Source of the DNA: CAZSLI01 sp964607705
GTDB taxonomy: Bacteria > Actinomycetota > Coriobacteriia > Anaerosomatales > PHET01
Assembly: GCA_964607705.1 (NCBI GenBank)
Contig: CAZSLI010000032.1
Span: forward strand, 1-10,011
Reading direction: 5' to 3'
Length of the DNA: 10,011 nt
A model generated the notes under the pieces. It was not told the DNA's origin and did no database searches. It worked only from the letters and a program-made list of their open reading frames with translations. Shown here in pieces: positions 1 through 6,947 of this stretch (its first letter is position 1; each line of letters begins with the position of its first letter). Both the position numbers and the translations under genes were made by a program.

Positions 1-27
1 TTTTAAAAAATCTCTACGTGAAGTCAT
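1..27 (-). CDS. Start of a Tat-exported protein (5' fragment only)
   Basis: Reading the minus strand from 27, an ATG opens a frame that stays open to the window edge and encodes MTSRRDFLK. Residues 3-9 (SRRDFLK) match the twin-arginine signal consensus (S/T-R-R-x-F-L-K) almost exactly, so this is probably the N-terminus of a protein exported folded through the Tat system. The ATG lies only 9 bases after the GH2 stop codon on the same strand, which implies co-transcription as the next gene of the locus. The A-rich AAAGATATT before the ATG is a typical weak Bacteroidota ribosome-binding context. In Bacteroidota PULs, Tat signals of this kind are often found on Gfo/Idh/MocA-type oxidoreductases (including GH109 glycosidases) and on some sulfatases and other hydrolases. 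Nothing visible decides between these, so no function is assigned. Only nine codons are seen; the confidence rests on the motif and the operon spacing. Confidence 0.72.
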
Positions 28-36
28 AATATCTTT

Positions 37-2697
37 CTATTTAATTTTAGGTATAGTTATCTCTTGCAATTCTACATTCCACCCGGCAACAGTAATTTCC
101 TGACGCGATTGGGAAGATGCATTATATTCTATCTCAATCTTCTTCTCTCCACCAGGAACAACCGTGCAATAGTTGTCACTGTAAAATACAGGAAGAACTC
201 TTTCACCCGTTTTCTTATCTACAACAGATACACGGTTAAAGAATGCAACCGGATTACTTGCCGGATTGGAAAGGGTTACTTCCACTTTACCGGCCTTCAA
301 TGGTTTTACTGAAACCTTTAGTTTAGCTTTATTCATTGTCGACAGACCGCTGTATTTGCCTGTTCCGTCAGCCAGCCAATAGACGTTTTCACTTACAACC
401 TGTTTACTTTCGTCCATCAATTGAAGACGGAGGAAACCGCCTTTCTCCTTTGCAAGAACATCTAGTTCTTTCTTTATGGAGAAGAGTTTCTTGCTACTGG
501 AAGCATCAATAGAGGTGTTTTTTTGAGTAATCTCACTGCTCTTTCCGTCCATATCAAACCACGTTGCTGTCAGTGTAAGGTCATCACATGCCTTGAAGCC
601 GTTATTGACAAGCATCAGAGTGCCATCAGTAGGATTGCACATGGCATGAAGCTTTTCACTTCCGTTTCTAAGACCAAACAGGCAGGCATTAGGATCTAGA
701 TAGTAATCGTACATCTGACCACGCATGGCTGTCCATGGATTCTGTGTCTTCCAGATTATTACACCGGTGTACCAATTCCACATGTGTGAACTGAAGCCTT
801 CCATCAGCCCACGATACTGATCATAGTTAACCAGCTGAGCCTTCATGCAGAAATCTTTGATATCCGATGGAGTTCCGTAAGGTTCCAGGAAGCCTTCATA
901 GCCTACTCCGGTATAGGTATGGTAAGTCCATACGGAATCGGCGGTTTCATTTGGCTTTTCATTCGGGTGATAAACAGGAAGCACCATGTTCTTTTCCGGA
1001 ATGAAGCGTTTCAGTGATTCATAGTCACCTACTCCCACTGAGCCGACTTCCGAGTTGAAAGGCCAGGTCTTGTGATTCCAGAACACACTCAGGGGTTGGA
1101 TAGAGTATGGACCATCACCGTTTCCTCCAATGGTATTTAATGACATCTTTTCGGTATTGGAGAAATCAAAGAACATACGGGTACCATCAAGTTTGGCAAT
1201 AATTGAATCGCGCAAAACAGTCAGTATATCATCAGGGGGAGCAATTTCATTTCCTCCGCACCAGATTGCCAGTGACGGGTGATTACGTACCATCTTAACC
1301 ATATCGGCTGCACATTCCAGGAACAGGCTGTGGTTATCAGGATAGTTTCTGCGTATCCACTGATCTTCCTTTTTTAAAGGGTCAAGCCATCTTCCGTTGC
1401 AGTCGCCGGACATCCAGAAATCCTGGAATACAAGCATACCATAGCGGTCGCAGGCTTCATAGAACTCAGGACGTTCTACCAGCGCACCACCCCAGATACG
1501 GATCAGGTTCAGATTCATATCACGGTGATAGCGGATTTCAGCATCGTAGCGTTCGGGGGTAAAACGAAGCATCGCATCCGAGATAATCCAGTTACCGCCT
1601 TTGATAAAGATCTTCTGACCATTGACATGTATTTCACGGCTGCTGGTGATCGGGTTCCACTGAGTCTGGATTTCTCTTACACCAAACTGAACACTTTCAC
1701 TGTCTGAAATACCCTTGTTCTTTTCTTCAAAAGAGATTTCTGATTTATAAAGATTCTGTTCGCCGTAACCGGAAGGCCACCAAAGGCGGGGATTCTGCAT
1801 CTTGTAAACAGGTAAGGAAACTGTCTGCTTTGAATTAGGTTCAAGCGTTACTTCTTTGGAGATTACGTTTCCTTCAACTGAAAACTTAACCACGCCTGAC
1901 ACTACGTTATCCGAAGCATTTTCTACTTCCGTCGAAACTTTGATCAGGGCTTCGCTCTGTTTGCCTTCGGGGGTGCGTTTGCCGGGAACCTGAGTAATGA
2001 TATGCGGATCACTTAAATTCACGCTACCTGTCTTTTCAATATATACTTTATCCCAGATTCCGGTATTACGGTCACGGATGGGGCGAATCCAGTCCCAGCC
2101 GGCTACATACTGGTGAGAGACTCCGCGTGCTATTGTTCCGTCACCTCCCTGGCCTCCGTTGGGATTACCAACCGGATCGGGAGGAAAGACTATCACAGCA
2201 AGGCGGTTATCTCCTGTCTTTGATAACAGTTTAGTGATATTGAATGATTTGCGCAGATACATGCCTTCATACGGTTCCTTGTTGACAAGTTTACCGTTGA
2301 GGTATATCCTGCAGCTATAGTTGATGCCCCGGAATTTAAGCCATACCTGGTTTCCGTTTTCGGGTTGTTCTTCCTTGAAGTTCTTCACAAACCAGTAGGT
2401 ATAGTAATCCCTGCCGGTGTTATAGATATCCGGTATCTGTTCGTTGTTCATGCCATAGAAAGGATCGGGTATCTCTTTGTTGGCAAGCATCGTGGTGAGA
2501 ACAGTGCCGGGAACAACGGCGTTCTTCCATCCCGATAGAGTATAGGATGGGCTGGAGATATCCTCTCCCGAGGCTTTTTCTTCTTTTATTGATCTGCACT
2601 TCCAATCGCTATTGAGTTCATAGCGGTTCTGAGCAAAAAGGCCCGTTGCACAGATAAGAGAGATAAAAGCGACTATCAGACTGTTTTTTTTCATCAT
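37..2697 (-). CDS. Secreted GH2 glycosidase, beta-mannosidase / exo-beta-D-glucosaminidase type
   Basis: The protein has 886 residues and a Sec signal peptide (about 1-22, cleavage after GLFA or FAQ), so it probably acts in the periplasm. Domain order is typical of large GH2 enzymes: N-terminal jelly-roll sugar-binding domain (about 25-222), Ig-like domain (about 225-345), TIM barrel (about 350-670), then Ig-like domains. Around 790-870 the segments NPVAFF, LPVFYSDNY and PGGEKKIEI resemble the Ig domain of exo-beta-D-glucosaminidases. The likely acid/base is E484 in IWCGGNE and the likely nucleophile is E550 in FNSEVG. Both are intact and the length is normal for the family, so the gene looks functional. 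Beside a fucosidase and a GH92 mannosidase, a beta-mannosidase removing the core Man-beta-1,4-GlcNAc mannose is attractive, but exo-glucosaminidase or another beta-glycosidase activity cannot be excluded. Two ATGs (2697, 2694) are equivalent starts. It begins 50 bp after the GH92 stop, as in an operon, and its GC content (mid to upper 40s %) is above that of the susC/susD/GH29 part. Confidence 0.93.
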   Translation of the reverse strand: MMKKNSLIVAFISLICATGLFAQNRYELNSDWKCRSIKEEKASGEDISSPSYTLSGWKNAVVPGTVLTTMLANKEIPDPFYGMNNEQIPDIYNTGRDYYTYWFVKNFKEEQPENGNQVWLKFRGINYSCRIYLNGKLVNKEPYEGMYLRKSFNITKLLSKTGDNRLAVIVFPPDPVGNPNGGQGGDGTIARGVSHQYVAGWDWIRPIRDRNTGIWDKVYIEKTGSVNLSDPHIITQVPGKRTPEGKQSEALIKVSTEVENASDNVVSGVVKFSVEGNVISKEVTLEPNSKQTVSLPVYKMQNPRLWWPSGYGEQNLYKSEISFEEKNKGISDSESVQFGVREIQTQWNPITSSREIHVNGQKIFIKGGNWIISDAMLRFTPERYDAEIRYHRDMNLNLIRIWGGALVERPEFYEACDRYGMLVFQDFWMSGDCNGRWLDPLKKEDQWIRRNYPDNHSLFLECAADMVKMVRNHPSLAIWCGGNEIAPPDDILTVLRDSIIAKLDGTRMFFDFSNTEKMSLNTIGGNGDGPYSIQPLSVFWNHKTWPFNSEVGSVGVGDYESLKRFIPEKNMVLPVYHPNEKPNETADSVWTYHTYTGVGYEGFLEPYGTPSDIKDFCMKAQLVNYDQYRGLMEGFSSHMWNWYTGVIIWKTQNPWTAMRGQMYDYYLDPNACLFGLRNGSEKLHAMCNPTDGTLMLVNNGFKACDDLTLTATWFDMDGKSSEITQKNTSIDASSSKKLFSIKKELDVLAKEKGGFLRLQLMDESKQVVSENVYWLADGTGKYSGLSTMNKAKLKVSVKPLKAGKVEVTLSNPASNPVAFFNRVSVVDKKTGERVLPVFYSDNYCTVVPGGEKKIEIEYNASSQSRQEITVAGWNVELQEITIPKIK

Positions 2698-2747
2698 ATT
2701 TATGGTTCGGTTTTGTTCTGTTGCTGTTTTTTATAGTTGCCCGGTTC

Positions 2748-5036
2748 TTACATTTCGGAACGGGGACGGGCATCCTGAGATGTACCCCAGGAAGATGGTT
2801 TGCTGCCCATCTCGATAACAAGGGTGCCGCCCTTCATTATATCCTTGTACTGGATATAGGATTTCGGATAGTTCTTGCCGTTCAGGGTGATTTTCTGGAT
2901 GTATTTATTCGCAGCACTGTTATTGAGTACATTCATGGTGAATGTTTTATTATTGCCCACATTGATAGTGGCATTGTTCACTACCGGGCTGCCGAATACG
3001 AAGCATCCGTTGGATGGATTAGCCGGATAGAATCCCAAGGCTGAGAAGACATACCAGGCTGACATCTGACCTACGTCTTCATTTCCGCAAAGGCCATCAT
3101 ACTTATCGGTGTAGAGTGTGTTCATTATTTCACGTACCTTATCGGCTGTTTTCCACGGTTGTCCCACATAGGCATACATGTAGGTTATGTGGTGGCTGGG
3201 TTCGTTTCCGTGTGCATACTGTCCGATAAGGCCACTGATATCGGGTGAAGCTTCAGAGCCGAGGTCGCCTTTGGCTACAAACAAAGAATCCAGTTTCTTT
3301 GTAAAGGCTTTTTCGCTGCCATAGAGTTTTATCAGGCCTTCCACATCCTGAGGTACCAGCCAGGTATATTGCCAGGCATTACCTTCGGTATAGTCGTTCT
3401 GGCGGTGAATGGAGGTAAACGGATTGAACGGGGTTCGCCAGGTATTATCGTTTACACGACCTCTGGCAAAACCTGTCTGGGCATCGAAATAGTTTTTATA
3501 ATATTTTCCGCGTTTATCGAAATAGTTATAATCTTCTGTGAAGCCTTCTTTACGGGCTACCTGCCCAAGGCTCCAGTCGGCAATGGCATATTCCATACCC
3601 ATGGCTACTGATTCAACGGTACTGTCGGCAGGGATATAGCCGTATTTCTTTACGTATTTAAGTCCTCTGCCATCCTGCATCATGGTATTCTTCATGGCTT
3701 CATAAGCCAGTTTCTTATCGATGTTCAAGCCTTTGAGGTAAGCGTCTGCTACAACGGTTACTGCCGGGCAGCCAACCATACAGTAGGTTTCATTACCCAT
3801 CAGGTGCCATACGGGAAGTTCGCCCTGTTGCTGGTAGATGGCAAGCATGGTATTGACAAAGTCACCGGCTCTCTCGGGTTGAAGGAGGGTGAACAGCGGA
3901 TGTGCCGCACGGTAGGTATCCCACAATGAGAAAGTGGTATAATTGGTGAAAGATGCATTGGTATGGATCTTCTTATCTGCACCGCGGTAGTCCTTATTGA
4001 CATCACAGAAGGTAGAAGGGGCAATCATGGTATGATAAAGGGCGGTGTAGAAAGTACGCATACGGGCTGCATTATCGGCTTTTATCACTACTTTGCTCAG
4101 TTCCTTGTTCCAGGCGGCATCGGCTTTGGCTACTGTTTGCTTAAAGTTCCAACCGGGTAGCTCGGATTGCATATTCAACTTCGCATTAGCTATACTTACC
4201 GGAGAGATAGCGACTTTGACAAATACACTTTCCTTTTCATGGGTTTCAAACAAAGCCTGGCCATAAACTTTTTCAGCTTTTAAAGATGAACCTGAAAAAA
4301 CACTTGTTGAATCGCTAACTATAAAACGTTTAATTGGTTTTGAAAACACAGCTGTGAAATAAATACGCTGATCTTTTGCCCATCCGGATGAATAACGATA
4401 ACCCGAAATCATAGAATCGTTCTCCTGAACAATATAGCCCTCTGTTACTTTATCCCATCCAATACCGCTTTCCAAATCAATAACAATTTTTGCATCTTTT
4501 GAAGCAGGGAAAGTATACTTATGGAATCCGCATCTTTGTGTTGCTGTTAATTCTACATCTACATTATAACGATTCAAATGAACAGCATAATAACCCGGAC
4601 GGCACTTTTCTGTACTGTGGCGATAAATTGAACCCAAGCCAGAAAGATATTGTTCCGGAGTACTTCTTTTTGTTGAAACTCGTCCAATTGCTGGCATGAA
4701 AGATATATCTCCTAAGTCCCCAATTCCTGTACCACTAAGATGCATATGTCCAAAACCGGTTACTATTGAATCTGAGTAATGATAACCCGAACACCAGTCC
4801 CAGCCACGTGTGTAATTACTAGGGCCGAGTTGTACTAATCCAAATGGAACATTTGCTCCTAGAAATGTATGACCATGACCAGATGTTCCAATATAAGGAT
4901 TGACATACTGCGTAAGATTCTGCAAACGAGTGCTTTTTTTTGTTTGCTTCGCAATACAAGGCTGCATAAAAGATATAGCGAAAAGACATATTAAAAATCC
5001 CTTCATTGAATCTCTTAATAAATTTCTACTTTTCAT
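2748..5036 (-). CDS. Secreted GH92 alpha-mannosidase
   Basis: The protein has 762 residues from the ATG at 5036 and matches GH92, a family of calcium-dependent inverting exo-alpha-mannosidases. Residues about 42-275 form the N-terminal beta-sandwich, with SGHGHT (52-57), GWDWCSGYHYSDS (78-90) and HMHLSGTG (from 97). The rest forms the (alpha/alpha)6 catalytic barrel, with SLWDTYRAAHPL (370-381), GNETYCMVG (from 414), YTEGNAWQYTW (549-559), HGNEPSHH (609-616) and GNEDVGQMSAWY (651-662). E551 in the YTEGNAW motif is the likely general acid, and the GNED segment carries the conserved acidic pair linked to the base. Alpha-1,2 specificity is plausible but unproven. A signal peptide ends near residue 29 (CIA/KQ), so export to the periplasm is expected. 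The start is uncertain: an in-frame TTG lies at 5045, and an ATG at 5006 (MKGFLICLF) has a better-spaced AAGAGA. GC content changes sharply near codon 270 (see findings). The gene follows GH29 by about 106 bp and precedes GH2 by 50 bp. Confidence 0.95.
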   Translation of the reverse strand: MKSRNLLRDSMKGFLICLFAISFMQPCIAKQTKKSTRLQNLTQYVNPYIGTSGHGHTFLGANVPFGLVQLGPSNYTRGWDWCSGYHYSDSIVTGFGHMHLSGTGIGDLGDISFMPAIGRVSTKRSTPEQYLSGLGSIYRHSTEKCRPGYYAVHLNRYNVDVELTATQRCGFHKYTFPASKDAKIVIDLESGIGWDKVTEGYIVQENDSMISGYRYSSGWAKDQRIYFTAVFSKPIKRFIVSDSTSVFSGSSLKAEKVYGQALFETHEKESVFVKVAISPVSIANAKLNMQSELPGWNFKQTVAKADAAWNKELSKVVIKADNAARMRTFYTALYHTMIAPSTFCDVNKDYRGADKKIHTNASFTNYTTFSLWDTYRAAHPLFTLLQPERAGDFVNTMLAIYQQQGELPVWHLMGNETYCMVGCPAVTVVADAYLKGLNIDKKLAYEAMKNTMMQDGRGLKYVKKYGYIPADSTVESVAMGMEYAIADWSLGQVARKEGFTEDYNYFDKRGKYYKNYFDAQTGFARGRVNDNTWRTPFNPFTSIHRQNDYTEGNAWQYTWLVPQDVEGLIKLYGSEKAFTKKLDSLFVAKGDLGSEASPDISGLIGQYAHGNEPSHHITYMYAYVGQPWKTADKVREIMNTLYTDKYDGLCGNEDVGQMSAWYVFSALGFYPANPSNGCFVFGSPVVNNATINVGNNKTFTMNVLNNSAANKYIQKITLNGKNYPKSYIQYKDIMKGGTLVIEMGSKPSSWGTSQDARPRSEM

Positions 5037-5142
5037 TCCTATCAATATTTATTTTACTATTACTAAAAAATGTTGGTTGTATAGAACCATTGAAAAGAGG
5101 TTCTAAAAATATAAATATAAAACAATTCCTATAATGATATTT
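5037..5142 (-). other. AT-rich spacer between GH29 and GH92 with a weak hairpin
   Basis: This 106-bp gene-free spacer is strongly AT-rich. It contains one modest inverted repeat, TAGAACC (5082-5088) and GGTTCTA (5099-5105), giving a 7-bp stem with a 10-base loop. No T-run follows the stem on the minus strand, so it is a poor intrinsic terminator. It could be an mRNA processing or stability element, or chance. I found no good match to the Bacteroidota promoter pattern (TTTG then TAnnTTTG), so read-through from GH29 into GH92 is the simplest assumption. Confidence 0.35.
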
Positions 5143-6594
5143 CTAATTTACAGATTTACCAGCAGGCATAAATGAAAAAGCAAGAGCCTCTAATTCTTTA
5201 GATAAGCCACGAGGTAAAACAACTCTAACTTTACCATTAACTAGTGCCCATTTCACAGGTCTATTTGTTTCTAGAAGAATCATCTTACTTCCCTTTTTCG
5301 GAATATTTCCGTTCCATTCAACATATTCAGGTACAACATTTCCTTCATCTAAACAAAGCAAAGCAAACAATTTGCTACCATCCTTCTTTTGAGTAAACCA
5401 TACATTTCCATTATGATAATCCGAAACGGTTCTTGTATTATAAATAGCTTCTCCGTTTTTATTCATCCAAAAACCAATCTTTTTCAAATGCTTCACAGCC
5501 TCATCAGGTATCACTCCTTGTGAAGAAGGTCCTACGCCCAAAAGTAGACTTCCCCCTTTGGAAACAATTTCGATTAATGAATGAATAACTTTAAATGAAG
5601 ACTTATAATTATCATTTGGAACAAATCCCCAGGCATCACCTAAAGTCATGCAACTTTCCCAAGGATGATCTAATTTCACTGAAGGAATTTTCTGTTCCGG
5701 AGTCTGATAGTTTTCATAAGGACCATGAACTGTTCTATCGACCATTAACAAACCAGGCTGAGCTGATCTTGCCATTTCTGCAATATGTTTCATATCTATA
5801 TTCTGGCTCCAGGAAGGAATATTCGCACCCCATGAACGAACCTCATCATTGACCGATTCTAATGGACGAACCCAACCACCATCTAGCCATAAAATATCAA
5901 TAGAACCATAATTATGCATTAATTCACTGATCTGGTTATAGGTATATTCTTTAAATTTATTCCATCTCCATGGAAATTTATTAATATCATAATTGTTATT
6001 TCTATCTGGAGTAGCATACTTTGACCACCAATAATATTCAGAATGCCAATCGGGTTTTGAGAAATAAGCTCCAATCATAAAGTCTTTTTTACGAAAAGCA
6101 TCAAATACATATTTAGCAACATCTGCACGAGGATTATTCTTAAAAGGTCCTTGAGCTATAGAAAATTCGGTTTGCTTAGTATCGAACATAGCAAATCCAT
6201 CGTGATGTTTTGTCGTAAATACCACATATCGCATTCCCGCATCGTGTGCAGCCTGAGCCCATTGTTCAGGATTAAATTTCACAGGATTAAAGGATTTAGA
6301 TAAATCCCAATACCATTTTTTATAATTATCGTATGAAACAGTACTATCACGTTCAATCCAGCTTTCTGAACACAAAGACCATGATTCTATGATACCAGGA
6401 ACTGAGTAGAGCCCCCAGTGAATAATCATTCCAAATTTTTTGTCCTGCCATTTATCAAGCTTACTATTCACAAGTGAATCTTTAGGCCATTCATATACTG
6501 TTGACTGATTATGTACATTAGGTTGTGCCACCATCTTAAACGAAAAAAGAATGAGAATAGCTAAAACTACAACCTTCTTATTATTCATCATCAT
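5143..6594 (-). CDS. Secreted GH29 alpha-L-fucosidase
   Basis: The protein has 483 residues and a Sec signal peptide (about 1-24, ending MVAQ). GH29 enzymes are retaining exo-alpha-L-fucosidases. The catalytic barrel spans roughly 30-385. Family landmarks are KFGMIIHWGLYS (53-64, with the fucose-site HW), TKHHDGFAMFD (128-138) and DILWLDGGW (233-241), in which D238 is the predicted nucleophile. PWESCMT follows at 311-317, with E313 a candidate acid/base, and then SKGGSLLLGVGP (345-356) and NGEAIYNTR (380-388). A small C-terminal beta-domain ends the protein at usual length. The linkage is not readable; the choice between subfamily A (broad) and B (alpha-1,3/1,4) is open. Three consecutive ATGs (6594, 6591, 6588) could start translation, with TTGGAAAT just upstream giving a GGAA ribosome-binding element; the outermost is used here. 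It opens the enzyme part of the PUL, after a gap and terminator behind the SusD gene, and is AT-rich like that gene. Confidence 0.95.
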   Translation of the reverse strand: MMMNNKKVVVLAILILFSFKMVAQPNVHNQSTVYEWPKDSLVNSKLDKWQDKKFGMIIHWGLYSVPGIIESWSLCSESWIERDSTVSYDNYKKWYWDLSKSFNPVKFNPEQWAQAAHDAGMRYVVFTTKHHDGFAMFDTKQTEFSIAQGPFKNNPRADVAKYVFDAFRKKDFMIGAYFSKPDWHSEYYWWSKYATPDRNNNYDINKFPWRWNKFKEYTYNQISELMHNYGSIDILWLDGGWVRPLESVNDEVRSWGANIPSWSQNIDMKHIAEMARSAQPGLLMVDRTVHGPYENYQTPEQKIPSVKLDHPWESCMTLGDAWGFVPNDNYKSSFKVIHSLIEIVSKGGSLLLGVGPSSQGVIPDEAVKHLKKIGFWMNKNGEAIYNTRTVSDYHNGNVWFTQKKDGSKLFALLCLDEGNVVPEYVEWNGNIPKKGSKMILLETNRPVKWALVNGKVRVVLPRGLSKELEALAFSFMPAGKSVN

Positions 6595-6703
6595 ATTTCC
6601 AAGTTGATTAGATTATTACAATTACTGCTTACATCCTACCTTGCCTATTTACTATTCTGCCATAGACATTATTATCAGATATCGATAGAACAAACAGTCA
6701 CAT

Positions 6704-6766
6704 AAAAAAAGGATTACTCCATTGAATATTTATTATCATTTATCTTTAAAATACCCAGAGTAACCC
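6704..6766 (-). terminator. Second hairpin followed by seven T's, possible terminator or attenuator
   Basis: On the minus strand, GGGTTACTC (6766-6758) can pair with GAGTAATCC (6719-6711). In RNA this gives nine pairs including one G-U, extendable by two inner G-U pairs. The descending arm runs directly into TTTTTTT (6710-6704). Stem plus T-run is the layout of an intrinsic terminator, but the AT-rich loop of about 36-38 bases is unusually long. It lies about 110 bases before the GH29 start and well after the better terminator of the SusD gene, so it may act in the GH29 leader. The function is inferred. Confidence 0.4.
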
Positions 6767-6890
6767 AATCAAACGCCTTTCCATTAAAACCAATAAGAAA
6801 TGTTTATTGATTACTAAAAAACAATCCTCCGATTTTTAAATAATAAAAAGGACTTTATACCTTATAAAAACTACCTATAAAAATAAACTA

Positions 6891-6932
6891 TTGAATAAAC
6901 AAAACTCGGAAGAAAATAGTTCTTCCGAGTTT
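6891..6932 (-). terminator. Intrinsic terminator after the SusD-like gene
   Basis: A perfect 13-bp inverted repeat, AAACTCGGAAGAA (6902-6914) and TTCTTCCGAGTTT (6920-6932), encloses a 5-base loop (6915-6919). It begins about 15 bases after the SusD stop codon. On the minus strand the stem is followed by the T-rich TTTTGTTTATT. This is a textbook Rho-independent terminator, and it suggests that much of the susC-susD transcript ends here, with the enzyme genes expressed at lower level by read-through or from their own promoter. Confidence 0.88.
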
Positions 6933-6947
6933 AAAATATTAGCTATC

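Larger units (their letters stand above)
6595..6947 (-). other. Gene-free leader region between the SusD and GH29 genes
   Basis: This 353-bp AT-rich stretch separates transporter from enzyme genes. It holds the terminator at 6902-6932 and a second hairpin with a T-run at 6704-6766, both oriented for minus-strand transcription. No perfect Bacteroidota promoter (TTTG, 19-20 bases, TAnnTTTG) was found. The best partial candidate is TTTG at 6694-6691, 19 bases, then TAATGTCT, which keeps the TA but only part of the rest and would give a leader of about 65 bases. An 8-bp palindrome TATCGATA (6680-6687) lies between those two elements and could be an operator or chance. No protein-coding gene of credible length is present on either strand. 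Confidence 0.55.

Noticed and set aside
2721..3044. A plus-strand open frame of 107 codons opposite the GH92 gene.
   Set aside because: It lies antisense inside a well-supported GH92 reading frame, has no recognisable domain, and its translation looks like the shadow of a coding strand. The other plus-strand frames were dismissed for the same reason.
6746..6784. A 12-codon minus-strand mini-ORF (MERRLIGLLWVF) overlapping the ascending arm of the second hairpin, reminiscent of a leader peptide.
   Set aside because: It is very short, lacks a convincing ribosome-binding site and has no run of a regulatory amino acid. ORFs of this length arise by chance in AT-rich DNA.
6791..6868. Small AT-rich inverted repeats (CAATAA/TTATTG at 6791-6809, TTTATA/TATAAA at 6854-6868) as operators or terminators.
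   Set aside because: The stems are 6 bp of A/T-dominated sequence, expected by chance in this composition, with no supporting context.
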